Below, piece by piece: positions 17,085-26,209 of a stretch of 64,000 nt of DNA. The DNA comes from an uncultured Roseateles sp. (lineage in GTDB: Bacteria; Pseudomonadota; Gammaproteobacteria; Burkholderiales; Burkholderiaceae_C). Each line of letters opens with the position of its first letter. Position 1 is the stretch's first letter. Both the position numbers and the translations under genes were made by a program. The stretch covers positions 62,001-126,000 of the forward strand of contig NZ_CAMFJS010000012.1 of assembly GCF_945956965.1 (NCBI RefSeq), in the 5' to 3' direction. Below the pieces are notes generated by a model. The model did not search any database, was not told the DNA's origin, and saw nothing but the letters and a program-made list of their open reading frames with translations.

Positions 17085-17684
17085 ATGGCCTTGCTTGAGC
17101 CCTTGTTGGCAACCTTGGACACCGCACGCCTGACGCTGCGCGCGCCCGAGGCCAGCGATCTGGATGCCGTTTTTGAGGTGCATGCCGACCCCATCACCAA
17201 CCGCTTCAACCCCGCGGGCGCACTGGTTTCGCGCGAGGCCGCGCAAGCTTTGTTGGCCGGTTGGCAGACGCACTGGCAGGCGCAGGGCTTTGGCTACTGG
17301 GCGATTGCCCTGCGTGAGCAGCCCGAGCAGTTGCTGGGCTTCGGCGGCATCATGGCCAAACCCATCGAGGGGCATCAAGGGCGCTTGGATCTGAATCTGT
17401 ACTTCCGCTTCCGGCCCCAGGCCTGGGGGCAGGGTTATGCCTCCGAGATGGCAATGGCGGCCTTGGCCCTGGCCTTTGACCAACTGCGCGCCCCGGCCGT
17501 GCTGGCGGTGGTGCGGCCGAGCAATATGCCCTCACGCAAGACCCTGGAGCGCATCGGCATGCGGCTCAAGGGCGCGCTGGCCGATGTGCCGGGCCAGGCG
17601 CCCAGCCTGCTGTATGAGATGAGCGCCGAGCATTACGCCACCGTGCCCAAGCAGGTGCCGCCGCCCACGCCCTTCGGCGCCTGA
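17085..17684 (+). CDS. GNAT-family N-acetyltransferase (RimJ/RimL type)
   Basis: Acetyl-CoA-dependent acetyltransferase of 199 residues. It opens with the RimJ-like TARLTLRAPEASDLDAVFEVH (about 13-33) and contains an acetyl-CoA binding stretch RPQAWGQGYASEMAMAAL (about 107-124) followed by VVRPSNMPSRKTLERIGM, the usual motif B of this group. Members acetylate ribosomal protein N-termini or small molecules; the substrate cannot be told. It is alone on its strand between imuA and the amidohydrolase gene. Confidence 0.88.
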   Translation: MALLEPLLATLDTARLTLRAPEASDLDAVFEVHADPITNRFNPAGALVSREAAQALLAGWQTHWQAQGFGYWAIALREQPEQLLGFGGIMAKPIEGHQGRLDLNLYFRFRPQAWGQGYASEMAMAALALAFDQLRAPAVLAVVRPSNMPSRKTLERIGMRLKGALADVPGQAPSLLYEMSAEHYATVPKQVPPPTPFGA

Positions 17685-17822
17685 GCCTGTGGCGGGCTGC
17701 TCACAGCCCATCCCCTAACTTTGCAGTGCTGTGTCATCACGGCCGCTGAGACCGGCGCGCAGAATGGATGGCCTCTTGCCGCCCGGCCTGAGCCAGCACC
17801 ACTTCTGAGATAGGGAAAGCAA

Positions 17823-19220
17823 ATGCAAGCCACTGTTTTACGAACCGTCTTGCGCGGCCTGGCCTGTTTGGGCCTGGCTGCGGGTGGCGTCAGCGCCAGT
17901 TGGGCGCAGCAAGCCGCCGCGCCATCCGCCAAGGCGGGCGCGCCGCAGCTAAGCGCGGTGCTGATCGAAAACGTGCGCATCTTCAACGGCCTGGCCGACA
18001 AGCTGTCCGCCCCCGCCAATGTGCTGGTGCAAGGCAACACCATCAAGACCATTTCCAGCGCGCCCATCTCGGCCCCGGCCGACACGGCGCTGACCCGCAT
18101 CGACGGCAGCGGCCGCACCCTGATGCCGGGCCTGATCGATGCCCACACCCACATCATGTTTTCCACTCTGCCGCAGCTGGTGATCCTCACCAGCGATGTG
18201 GGCTTCATCAATGTGGCGGCAGTCAAGGCCGCCAATGACACTTTGATGCGCGGCTTCACCAGCATCCGCGATCTGGGCGGCCCGGTGTTTGGCTTGAAGC
18301 GCGGCATTGATGCCGGCTTGGTGGCCGGGCCGCGTATCTGGCCCTCTGGGGCCTTTCTTTCGCAGTCCGGCGGGCATGGTGACTTCCGCCTGCCTAACGA
18401 GTTACCCGTGCGCCCCGGTGAATTCACTTTCAGCGAACGCGCCGGCGCGGCCGTGATTGCCGACAACGCCGACACCGTGCGCCAGCGCAGCCGCGAGCTG
18501 CTGGCGCTGGGGGCCTCGCAGATCAAGCTGATGGCCGGCGGCGGGGTGTCCTCCAGCTTTGATCCGCTGGACGTGACCCAGTACACCGTGCCCGAGCTGC
18601 GCGCCGCCGTCGAGGCGGCCGAGAACTGGGGCACTTACGTCACCGTGCATGCCTACACGCCGCGCGCGGTGCGCCAGGCCATCGAGGCCGGTGTGCGCTG
18701 CATCGACCATGGCCAGCTGCTGGACGACGCCACCGCCAAGCTGATGGCCGACAAAGGCGTATGGTGGAGCTTGCAGCCTTTTGTGGAGGATCCCCATCAT
18801 CCATCCGCCTTCCCGGAAGGCTCGCCCAACCGCCTCAAGCAGCTGGAAATGTTCGGCGGCACCGACACGGCTTATGCCCTGGCCAAAAAATACAAGATCA
18901 AAACCGCCTGGGGCACCGACAACTTGTTCGACGCCGCCAAAGCCGCCACCCAAGGCGCCCAGCTGACCCAGATGACACGCTGGTACAGCCCGGTGGAAGT
19001 GCTGAAGATGGCCACCTCCGGCAATGCCGAGCTGCTGGCTTTGTCGGGCCTGCGCAGCCCTTACCGCGGCCGCTTGGGCGTGGTGCAAGAAGGCGCCCTG
19101 GCCGATTTGCTGCTGGTGGACGGCAACCCGATCGAGAACATCGCCCTGATCGCCGAGCCGGCCAAGAACTTGCTGGTGATCATGAAAGACGGGCGGGTGG
19201 TCAAGAACATCACCCAGTAA
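17823..19220 (+). CDS. Exported metal-dependent amidohydrolase
   Basis: Amidohydrolase-superfamily protein of 465 residues with a signal peptide (cleavage near SASWA-Q, residue 28). The metal-binding HTH is at 108-110 within MPGLIDAHTHIMF; the bridging lysine stretch QIKLMAGGG, the histidines VHAYTP and CIDHGQ, and the catalytic aspartate in TAWGTDNLF follow in order. The closest groups are imidazolonepropionase-like and Xaa-Pro dipeptidase-type amidohydrolases that act in the periplasm on cyclic amides or dipeptides. The substrate is not known. A weak AGGGAAAGC ribosome site precedes ATG 17823. It stands alone. Confidence 0.88.
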   Translation: MQATVLRTVLRGLACLGLAAGGVSASWAQQAAAPSAKAGAPQLSAVLIENVRIFNGLADKLSAPANVLVQGNTIKTISSAPISAPADTALTRIDGSGRTLMPGLIDAHTHIMFSTLPQLVILTSDVGFINVAAVKAANDTLMRGFTSIRDLGGPVFGLKRGIDAGLVAGPRIWPSGAFLSQSGGHGDFRLPNELPVRPGEFTFSERAGAAVIADNADTVRQRSRELLALGASQIKLMAGGGVSSSFDPLDVTQYTVPELRAAVEAAENWGTYVTVHAYTPRAVRQAIEAGVRCIDHGQLLDDATAKLMADKGVWWSLQPFVEDPHHPSAFPEGSPNRLKQLEMFGGTDTAYALAKKYKIKTAWGTDNLFDAAKAATQGAQLTQMTRWYSPVEVLKMATSGNAELLALSGLRSPYRGRLGVVQEGALADLLLVDGNPIENIALIAEPAKNLLVIMKDGRVVKNITQ

Positions 19221-19353
19221 TACAGCGAGCCTCGCCCGGATGTATTTGGATGGCTGATTGGCTTGTTCGTCGTACTGATGCTGTGAGGCTACGCGCGCGC
19301 CGCGCGGGTGCTGGGATTTTCGCGAGGGATGGCAAGCACAGTGGCCGCCGACT

Positions 19354-19794
19354 TTAGATCTGCGCGGCCTGCTTGGAGGTTTTTAGTACGCCAATGATGT
19401 TTCTTGGTGGCGAAAGCTTTTTGATGAGGTAGGCCTCAATGGCGGCAATTTCAAACCACGATTCTTGAGGGATCGGCAGTACCGCCATCCACTTGGCGAT
19501 ATGTCTCCATCGAGCCCCCTTTGCGTCAAAGTGCTGAAACATTCGGTGCCCTAATACATCAGCTTTGCCAATGTATTGAAGGGCTTCCAACTCGTCAAAG
19601 AAGAAGTAAACGCATGGTGCGTCAGCGTGAGTTCGTAGCACCCCGCCTGGGGCCCAGTGCGATGCCCAATTGTTTGGAGGCTCTGATTTGATGGGGAAAT
19701 AGGTGAGCCGTTCAGGCAGCTTATCTATTTGGGGGCGTTTGAAAACACGGTCAAATTCGATCAGTGCTTCAATGACTGTGTTTATTCTGATCAC
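19354..19794 (-). CDS. GIY-YIG-like nuclease domain protein
   Basis: Protein of 146 residues. Its middle part resembles a GIY-YIG nuclease: PCVYFFFDELEALQYIGKAD stands in for the GIY and YIG strands, an arginine follows in LGHRMFQHF, then a glutamate in EIAAIEAYLIKKLSPPRN with the terminal asparagine. GIY is replaced by CVY, so activity is uncertain. The DNA here and around it (19221-20025) is visibly less GC-rich than its neighbours and has no clear operon partner, which suggests acquisition by transfer. It could be a stand-alone endonuclease of unknown purpose. Confidence 0.6.
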   Translation of the reverse strand: MIRINTVIEALIEFDRVFKRPQIDKLPERLTYFPIKSEPPNNWASHWAPGGVLRTHADAPCVYFFFDELEALQYIGKADVLGHRMFQHFDAKGARWRHIAKWMAVLPIPQESWFEIAAIEAYLIKKLSPPRNIIGVLKTSKQAAQI

Positions 19795-20025
19795 GGAATT
19801 TCAGTGCGCGCGCAGGTATTTTTTGAGTGCTTGGGGGAATCATAAGGCGCATGCTGCGGGGTACTCTTGTTGACCGGCTTGCCTATCTGATTGTTTGAGT
19901 TGGCATGCATTCGAAATTCCGCGACCCCCGTCCGCCGAATTCGAAATGATGTGGGGCTTGGCGGTTGGCACAGCTTGCTTGGTGGGCAAGCGTCAGCGAA
20001 ATTGCTGTGCGTCTTTGCTCGGCGT

Positions 20026-20799
20026 CTACGTACCCGACCCTAGGGGCATCAGCTGCGGAAAACAGCGCAAGCCCTGCAGGTCCAGCACCCGCAGCCCGCC
20101 GTACTCGATGCTGATCAGGCCGCGCTCCGCCAGCTTGTTGAGGGCTTGGTTGACGCGCTGGCGTGACAGGCCGACCAAGTAGCCCAGCTCTTGCTGGGTG
20201 ATGCGCAAAAGGCTGCCCACGCCGGGGTAGAGCTGGGGGTGGAAGAGTGCGGCGAGGTTGCGGGCCACGCGCAGGTCGGGGTCGCTGATGCGGTCGATCT
20301 CGCGGGCGGCGATGAATTGGCCCAGGCGCTCATTCAGCTGGTTGAGCATGAAGCGATTGAAGGCGATGCTGCCTTCCAGCAGCTCGTGGAACATCTCCAG
20401 CGGCAGGCCCGCCACGATGCTGGGGCGCAGCACTTGGATGTTGTAGCGGTAGCTCTCGCGTTTGAGCAAAGTGCCTTCGCCAAACCAGCCGCCGGGCGGC
20501 ACGCCGGTGAAGGTGATGGCCTGGCCGGTGGAGTCGTCATTGCTCATCTTCAGCAAGCCGTCGATGACGCCGAACCAGTAATTGGCCTTTTTGCCGATCT
20601 TGCAGATGCGCTCGCCGACCTGCGCATCGGCCACTTCCAGCTGCGCCACCGCCTTGGCGCGCTGCTGCGGGTCCAGCAAGTCCAGCCAGGGAATGGCGGC
20701 CAGCTCCTGGGCGGTGGCGGCGCGGGCGCGCTGGCGCAGGCTGGCTGCAGGGGAGGCGGCGCCGGTCTCGGCCTGGCTCGAAGCATTGACGAAGTTCAT
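20026..20799 (-). CDS. Crp/Fnr-family transcriptional regulator
   Basis: Regulator of 257 residues with a cyclic-nucleotide-like beta-roll (about 65-150; VPPGGWFGEGTLLKRESYRYN) and a C-terminal winged helix-turn-helix (ITQQELGYLVGLSRQRVNQAL, about 200-220). No Fnr cysteine cluster is seen, so it is not an oxygen sensor of the Fnr type. It is divergent from the CoA-ligase/Liv transporter cluster, with about 200 bp between starts, and may control it; this is inferred from position. The start MNFVNASSQ at 20799 was chosen over an in-frame start 23 codons upstream. Confidence 0.87.
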   Translation of the reverse strand: MNFVNASSQAETGAASPAASLRQRARAATAQELAAIPWLDLLDPQQRAKAVAQLEVADAQVGERICKIGKKANYWFGVIDGLLKMSNDDSTGQAITFTGVPPGGWFGEGTLLKRESYRYNIQVLRPSIVAGLPLEMFHELLEGSIAFNRFMLNQLNERLGQFIAAREIDRISDPDLRVARNLAALFHPQLYPGVGSLLRITQQELGYLVGLSRQRVNQALNKLAERGLISIEYGGLRVLDLQGLRCFPQLMPLGSGT

Positions 20800-20997
20800 G
20801 ACTGAGTGTTGCCCAGGCAGGGTGACAGGAGGCTTACAGCGCTGCGCCGAGAGACCCCGGGAAAGCACGCCCCCGTAGTGACCCTAGGAATGTCGTTGCA
20901 AAGACAGCCAAGCGTCAAAGTCGCGCCTAGGATGCCATCACAACAAAGTCCCGGCAGCGCCATTTCGCGCCTGCCAGAGACTCAAGGAGACAGACCG

Positions 20998-22977
20998 GTG
21001 ACTACTGCAGCCCCGAGTTCCACCTTCCCGCAGCTGATGCTGGCGCATGCCGCGCAGCGTCCTCATGCCCCGGCCTTGCGCGAGAAGGAATACGGCATTT
21101 GGCAGACCTTGAGCTGGGCGCAGCTGGCCCAGCTGGTGCGCGAGCTGGCCCATGGCCTGGCGCAAGCCGGCCTGCGGCGCGGCGACCATTTGCTGGTGGT
21201 GGGTGAGAACCGGCCGCGCTTGTCGGCGGCCATGCTGGCTGCGCAGTCGCTGGGTGCCATTCCGGTGCCGCTGTATCAGGATGCGGTGGCGGCCGAATTT
21301 GTGTTTCCGGTCAATAACGCCGAGATCGCTTTTGCGGTGGTGGAAGACCAGGAGCAGGTCGACAAGATGCTGGAGCTGCGCGATCAGGAGCATTGCCCGC
21401 AGCTGCGCCGCATCTGGTTTGACGACCCGCGTGGCCTGCGTGCCTACGGCGAAGACCCCAGCCTGGCCGCGCTGGACAGCCTGGCCGAGCAAGGCCGGGC
21501 ACATGCCGCGCTGCACCCGCATTTCTTCGACGAAGCCGTGGCGCAAGGCCAGGCCGGCGATGTGGCGGCGATGTTCTTCACCTCCGGCACCACCGGCAAC
21601 CCCAAGGGCGTGGTGCACACCCACGCCAGCCTGATCGACCGCGCCCAGGCCGGCGCCCGCTTCGACAAGCTGACTTGCGATGAGGAAGTGCTGGCCTATC
21701 TGCCGCCGGCTTGGATTGGCCAGAACATCTTCAGCTACGCGCAGTGGCTGGTCTGCGGCTATGTGGTGAATTGCCCCGAGTCCAGCGCCACCGTCACCAT
21801 CGACCTCAAGGAAATCGGCCCGAGCTATTACTTCGCGCCGCCACGGGTGTTCGAGGGCTTGCTGACCAGCGTGATGATCCGCATGGAAGACGCCTCCGCG
21901 CCCAAGCGCTGGCTTTTCAACAGCTGCATGGCACTGGCCCGACGCGTCGGGCCCGCCCTGATGGACGGCAAGCCGGTGGGGGCGTTGGACCGGCTGAAAT
22001 ACGCCTTGGGCAATCTGGCCATCTACGGCCCGCTGCGCAACACCTTGGGCCTGAGCCGGGTGCGGGTGGCTTACACCGCGGGTGAGGCCATCGGGCCGGA
22101 TCTGTTCAGCTTCTACCGCAGCATAGGCATCAATCTCAAGCAGCTCTACGGCTCCACCGAAACCGCCGTGTTCGTCTGCCTGCAGCCCGATCATGAGGCG
22201 CGCGCCGACACGGTGGGCGTGCCGATTGAAGGCGTGGAAATCAAGCTGAGTGAGAGCGGCGAAATCCTGGTCAAGTCGCCCGGACTGCTCAAGGGCTATT
22301 ACAAGAACGAGGCCGCAACCGCCGAGGTGCTGACGCCCGAGGGCTGGTATCACACCGGCGACGCCGGCTTCATCGACAGCCACGGCCACCTCAAGATCAT
22401 CGACCGCGCCAAAGACGTGGGCCGCCTGCGAGGTGGCGCTTTTGACGCCGCCATGTTCGCGCCCAAGTATGTGGAGAACAAGCTCAAGTTCTTCGCCCAC
22501 ATCAAGGAGGCAGTGGCCTTTGGCGATGGGCGCGAGAAGGTCTGCGCCTTCATCAATATCGACTTCGACGCCGTGGGCAACTGGGCTGAGCGCCGCAATC
22601 TGCCCTATGCCGGCTACACCGATCTGGCCCAGAAGCCCGAGGTCTACAAGCTGATCTGCGAGTGCGTGGAGCAGGTCAATGCCGACCTGGCCGAAGACGA
22701 GTTGCTGGCCGGCAGCCAGATCAGCCGCTTCCTGATCCTGCACAAAGAGCTCGACGCCGACGACGGCGAGCTGACCCGCACCCGCAAGGTCAGGCGCGGC
22801 GCCATCGCCGAAAAGTACGCGCTGCTGATCGCCGCGCTTTACGAGGGCAAGAGCTCCCAATTCATTGAAACGGCGGTGCGCTTTGAGGATGGGCGCGCGG
22901 GCTCGGTGGCGGCCGACTTGAAGATTGCTGATGCCAAGACCTTCGCGCCTGCCAACACCGCCAAGAGGGCAGCCTGA
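20998..22977 (+). CDS. AMP-forming acyl-CoA synthetase of the Liv cluster
   Basis: Long-chain type acyl-CoA ligase of 659 residues. The adenylate-forming P-loop MFFTSGTTGNPKGVVHTH lies near residues 190-207, and YGSTE, GWYHTGDAGF and DRAKDVGRLRGG are the later adenylate-domain motifs. It joins CoA to a carboxylic acid through an acyl-adenylate. The GTG start at 20998 has AAGGAG 8 bp upstream; longer in-frame starts exist but lack such a site. It is followed 1 bp later by livG, so the ligase probably activates the acid imported by the transporter. The chain length or aromatic nature of the acid is not known. Confidence 0.9.
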   Translation: MTTAAPSSTFPQLMLAHAAQRPHAPALREKEYGIWQTLSWAQLAQLVRELAHGLAQAGLRRGDHLLVVGENRPRLSAAMLAAQSLGAIPVPLYQDAVAAEFVFPVNNAEIAFAVVEDQEQVDKMLELRDQEHCPQLRRIWFDDPRGLRAYGEDPSLAALDSLAEQGRAHAALHPHFFDEAVAQGQAGDVAAMFFTSGTTGNPKGVVHTHASLIDRAQAGARFDKLTCDEEVLAYLPPAWIGQNIFSYAQWLVCGYVVNCPESSATVTIDLKEIGPSYYFAPPRVFEGLLTSVMIRMEDASAPKRWLFNSCMALARRVGPALMDGKPVGALDRLKYALGNLAIYGPLRNTLGLSRVRVAYTAGEAIGPDLFSFYRSIGINLKQLYGSTETAVFVCLQPDHEARADTVGVPIEGVEIKLSESGEILVKSPGLLKGYYKNEAATAEVLTPEGWYHTGDAGFIDSHGHLKIIDRAKDVGRLRGGAFDAAMFAPKYVENKLKFFAHIKEAVAFGDGREKVCAFINIDFDAVGNWAERRNLPYAGYTDLAQKPEVYKLICECVEQVNADLAEDELLAGSQISRFLILHKELDADDGELTRTRKVRRGAIAEKYALLIAALYEGKSSQFIETAVRFEDGRAGSVAADLKIADAKTFAPANTAKRAA

Positions 22978-22978
22978 A

Positions 22979-23764
22979 ATGAGCAGCAAGAAAATCGGCG
23001 AGGTCATCCTCGACATCAAGAACATCAGCCTGGCCTTCGGCGGCGTGAAGGCGCTGACGGACATCTCCTTCGATGTGCGCGAGCATGAGGTGCGCGCCAT
23101 CATCGGCCCCAACGGCGCGGGCAAAAGCTCGATGCTGAACTGCATCAACGGCGTCTATCAGCCGCAGCAGGGCTCCATCGCCTTCCGGGGCAAGACCTTC
23201 AAACACCTCAGCTCACGCCAGGTGGCGGAGATGGGGGTGGCACGCACCTTCCAGAACCTGGCCTTGTTCAAAGGCATGAGCGTGCTGGACAACATCATGA
23301 CCGGCCGCACCCTGCATATGAAAACCGGCCTCTTGCTGCAAGCCCTGCGCTGGGGCCCGGCGGAGCGCGAGGAAATGGCGCAGCGCGAGAAGGTCGAACG
23401 CATCATCGACTTCCTGGAAATTCAACCCTATCGCAAGACCCCCGTGGGGCGCTTGCCCTACGGCTTGCAAAAGCGCGTGGACCTGGGCCGCGCCTTGGCC
23501 ATGGAGCCGCAAGTCTTGCTGCTGGATGAGCCCATGGCCGGCATGAATGTGGAAGAGAAGCAGGACATGTGCCGCTTCATCCTCGACGTCAACCAGGAGT
23601 TCGGCACCACCATCGTGCTGATCGAGCATGACATGGGCGTGGTGATGGACATCTCGGACCGCGTGGTCGTGCTGGACTACGGCAAGAAGATTGGCGACGG
23701 CGCGCCCGATGAAGTGCGCGGCAATGAAGACGTCATCCGTGCCTACTTAGGCACTAGCCATTAA
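22979..23764 (+). CDS. Liv-type ABC transporter ATP-binding protein (LivG-like)
   Basis: ATPase subunit of 261 residues with Walker A GPNGAGKSSMLN (near 43-54), signature region LPYGLQKRVDLGRAL and Walker B VLLLDEPMAGMN. The C-terminal DRVVVLDYGKKIGDG-PDEV is typical of the LivG branch (branched-chain amino acid/urea/aromatic acid transporters). It starts just after the ligase stop codon. The next gene, livH, is separated by 249 bp that hold a palindromic repeat element, so the operon is interrupted at this point though all genes keep the same strand. Confidence 0.93.
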   Translation: MSSKKIGEVILDIKNISLAFGGVKALTDISFDVREHEVRAIIGPNGAGKSSMLNCINGVYQPQQGSIAFRGKTFKHLSSRQVAEMGVARTFQNLALFKGMSVLDNIMTGRTLHMKTGLLLQALRWGPAEREEMAQREKVERIIDFLEIQPYRKTPVGRLPYGLQKRVDLGRALAMEPQVLLLDEPMAGMNVEEKQDMCRFILDVNQEFGTTIVLIEHDMGVVMDISDRVVVLDYGKKIGDGAPDEVRGNEDVIRAYLGTSH

Positions 23765-24000
23765 GCCTAGATTCGCTAGTTGATCGCTTGCTCTGACCTG
23801 GAAACATCGATGCCTAATCAAGTCTCGCCCGTCAATGATTTCCACCCGATAGTTGTCATCGCTACGTGCCCGCCTGACTCGCCAAACGGTGCGCTGGCGG
23901 TGTTGCTTCTCCTTGTGGGCATGAGCCCACGGCGTCGTCGCGCCTTGCCAACGCTCCGTTTGGCGAGCCCTTCGGGCACGTCCAACTACCGAATCTAGGC
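23765..24000. repeat. 236-bp terminal-inverted-repeat, hairpin-forming element between livG and livH
   Basis: The ends are 18-bp inverted repeats with one mismatch (23765-23782 and 23983-24000). Internally ACGTGCCCG/CGGGCACGT (23864-23872, 23973-23981) and CGCCAAACGG/CCGTTTGGCG (23880-23889, 23956-23965) pair, and the tip is GTGGGC-ATGA-GCCCAC (23915-23930). A TA dinucleotide is found next to both ends. No transposase is coded. This looks like a MITE-like or large REP-like element inserted right after the livG stop codon. Confidence 0.75.
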
Positions 24001-24013
24001 TAGGAGTCTCGCC

Positions 24014-24943
24014 ATGGGATTTGTGATTGAAACCATCTTCGGCGGCCTGATGACGGGCATGCTTTATTCGCTCATCGCGCTGGGTTTTGTGCTGATTTAC
24101 AAGGCCAGCGGGGTGTTCAACTTTGCGCAGGGGGCGATGGTGCTGTTCGCCGCCCTGGCGATGGCGCGCTTCACCGAGTGGATTCCGCAGTGGACCGGCA
24201 TCAGCCAGCCCATCCTCGTCAACGTGCTGGGCTTTGTGTTGGCCATGCTGGTGATGCTGGTGGTGGCCTGGGCGATTGAGCGCTGGGTCTTGGGCAAGCT
24301 GGTCAATCAAGAAGGCATCACGCTCTTGATGGCCACCATCGGCGTGACCTATCTGCTCGAAGGCATGGGCCAGACCCTGTTCGGCTCGGACATCTACAAG
24401 ATCGATGTGGGCATGCCCAAGGACCCGATCTTTCTGTTCGATAAAACCTTTGAGGGCGGCGTGTTGGTCAATAAAGAAGACCTGTATGCCGCGCTGATTG
24501 CTGCGGCCATGGTGGTTTTGCTGGCGCTGTTCTTCCAGAAGACCTCGACCGGCCGCGCCCTGCGTGCGGTGGCCGATGACCATCAGGCCGCGCAGTCCAT
24601 CGGTATTCCGCTCTCCCGCATCTGGGTCATCGTCTGGGCCGTGGCCGGCTTTGTGGCCCTGGTGGCCGGGGTGATCTGGGGCAGCAAGCTGGGCGTGCAG
24701 TTCTCGCTCTCGCTGGTGGCGTTGAAGGCCTTGCCGGTGGTGATTCTGGGCGGGCTGACCTCGGTGCCCGGCGCCATCATCGGTGGCCTGGTGATCGGCG
24801 TGGGCGAGAAAGTCTCCGAGGTCTATCTGGGGCCGCTGATGGGCGGGGGCATCGAAATCTGGTTTGCCTATGTGCTGGCGCTGCTGTTTTTGCTCGTTAG
24901 GCCGCAGGGCTTGTTCGGCGAAAAAATCATTGACCGCGTATGA
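24014..24943 (+). CDS. Liv-type ABC transporter permease (LivH-like)
   Basis: Inner-membrane permease of 309 residues with about eight hydrophobic segments. It opens with the LivH-type ETIFGGLMTGMLYSLIALG and contains FNFAQGAMVLF, the EAA-like loop RALRAVADDHQAAQSIGI (about 180-197) and the end GLFGEKIIDRV. It pairs with the LivM-like subunit encoded next. A ribosome site (TAGGAG) lies about 6 bp before the ATG and partly overlaps the end of the preceding repeat element. Confidence 0.93.
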   Translation: MGFVIETIFGGLMTGMLYSLIALGFVLIYKASGVFNFAQGAMVLFAALAMARFTEWIPQWTGISQPILVNVLGFVLAMLVMLVVAWAIERWVLGKLVNQEGITLLMATIGVTYLLEGMGQTLFGSDIYKIDVGMPKDPIFLFDKTFEGGVLVNKEDLYAALIAAAMVVLLALFFQKTSTGRALRAVADDHQAAQSIGIPLSRIWVIVWAVAGFVALVAGVIWGSKLGVQFSLSLVALKALPVVILGGLTSVPGAIIGGLVIGVGEKVSEVYLGPLMGGGIEIWFAYVLALLFLLVRPQGLFGEKIIDRV

Positions 24944-24970
24944 CGCGGGCAAAGAGTTTTCGATGCCGGC

Positions 24971-25005
24971 TAACTTCGAACAACTAAGCGACTTAAGCGA
25001 AGTTA
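24971..25005. other. Inverted repeat between livH and livM
   Basis: TAACTTCG (24971-24978) and CGAAGTTA (24998-25005) are perfect arms around a 19-base loop, which contains a further partial repeat (ACTAAGCG/ACTTAAGCG). It lies in the 112-bp gap between the permease genes; it may be an mRNA hairpin that sets relative expression. Confidence 0.45.
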
Positions 25006-25055
25006 AGCAAACGCAGTGAGCGGCCAAAGTCAAAAGAACATCAAGGACACCCACC

Positions 25056-26120
25056 ATGCTCTACCGTGAAAACGGCCAGTTCAAAACAAGCTATCGCGCC
25101 GACAGCCAGATCTTCACCATCCGGCAGGACAAGATTGCCATTGCCGGCTTGCTGCTGCTGGCCTTTGTCTTGACGCCCTGGCTGGCCAGTGACTATCTCT
25201 TCAGTGCCATCCTGATTCCTTTTCTGATCCTCTCGCTGGCGGCCCTGGGCCTGAATGTGCTGGTGGGTTATTGCGGGCAGATCTCGCTGGGCACCGGTGC
25301 CTTTATGGCAGTGGGCGCTTACGCGGCCTACAACTTTCAGGTGCGCGTCGAGCATATGCCGCTGGTTGGCTCCATCTTGCTCGGTGGCCTGTGCGCTACC
25401 GCCGTGGGCGTGCTGTTCGGCATTCCCTCGCTGCGCATCAAGGGCTTGTATCTGGCGGTGGCAACGCTGGCGGCGCAGTTCTTTTGCGACTGGGCTTTTC
25501 TGCGCATCAAATGGTTCACCAACAACTCGTCCTCGGGCAATGTCTCGGTGTCGGAGCTGAGTGTCTGGGGCCATGCCATCGACACGCCGGTGCAGAAGTA
25601 TTTGTTCTGCCTGAGCTTTGTGGTCTTGTTCGCTTTGCTGACCAAAAACTTGGTGCGCGGCGCCATCGGCCGCGAGTGGATGGCCATGCGCGATATGGAT
25701 GTGGCCGCAGCCGTCATCGGCATCCGCCCCGTTTACGCCAAGCTCACGGCGTTTGCGGTCAGCAGCTTCATCGTGGGCGTGGCCGGCGCGCTGTGGGGCT
25801 TTGTGCATCTGGGCAGCTGGGAGCCGGCGGCCTTCTCCATCGACCGCAGCTTTCAGCTCCTGTTCATGATCATCATTGGCGGCCTGGGTTCGGTGATGGG
25901 CAGCTTTTTTGGCGCCGCCTTCATCATCTTCTTGCCGATTGTGCTGAATCAATTGCCGGCCGCCATGGGCCTGCAGATCGGCACCGAGACGGCCTCGCAT
26001 CTGGAGCTGATGGTGTTCGGCGCGCTGATCATCTTCTTCCTCATCAAAGAGCCGCACGGCCTGGCGCGGCTGTGGTCAACGGCCAAAGAGAAGCTGCGCC
26101 TCTGGCCTTTCCCCCACTGA
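25056..26120 (+). CDS. Liv-type ABC transporter permease (LivM-like)
   Basis: Second permease subunit, 354 residues, with about nine or ten hydrophobic segments. LivM features include LGLNVLVGYCGQISLGTGAFM (about 63-83), LYLAVATLAAQF, and the conserved loop GREWMAMRDMDVAAAVIGI (about 203-221). It forms the channel together with the LivH-like protein. The start at 25056 follows CAAGGACACC. The substrate-binding protein gene comes 89 bp later on the same strand. Confidence 0.93.
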   Translation: MLYRENGQFKTSYRADSQIFTIRQDKIAIAGLLLLAFVLTPWLASDYLFSAILIPFLILSLAALGLNVLVGYCGQISLGTGAFMAVGAYAAYNFQVRVEHMPLVGSILLGGLCATAVGVLFGIPSLRIKGLYLAVATLAAQFFCDWAFLRIKWFTNNSSSGNVSVSELSVWGHAIDTPVQKYLFCLSFVVLFALLTKNLVRGAIGREWMAMRDMDVAAAVIGIRPVYAKLTAFAVSSFIVGVAGALWGFVHLGSWEPAAFSIDRSFQLLFMIIIGGLGSVMGSFFGAAFIIFLPIVLNQLPAAMGLQIGTETASHLELMVFGALIIFFLIKEPHGLARLWSTAKEKLRLWPFPH

Positions 26121-26209
26121 TTTGCTTGTTTGATTCCTTTGGATTGCCCCGCGTTTTTCTCATCCACAACAAAGCACCGCTGAGTGCCCATCACAGGAGA
26201 CAAATCATC

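Noticed and set aside
20938-23148. 736-codon open frame on the minus strand opposite the CoA ligase
   Set aside because: Antisense shadow; the plus strand encodes an intact ligase with all motifs.
23780-23998. 72-codon open frame inside the palindromic element
   Set aside because: The DNA is an inverted repeat, there is no ribosome site, and the product looks like nothing known.
24961-25055. Attachment site or second mobile element between livH and livM
   Set aside because: Only a short hairpin is visible; no duplicated flanks or terminal repeats.
25271-26209. Long N-terminal extension of the binding-protein frame running through livM
   Set aside because: It is the wrong frame of livM; the true start at 26210 has AGGAGA and a signal peptide.
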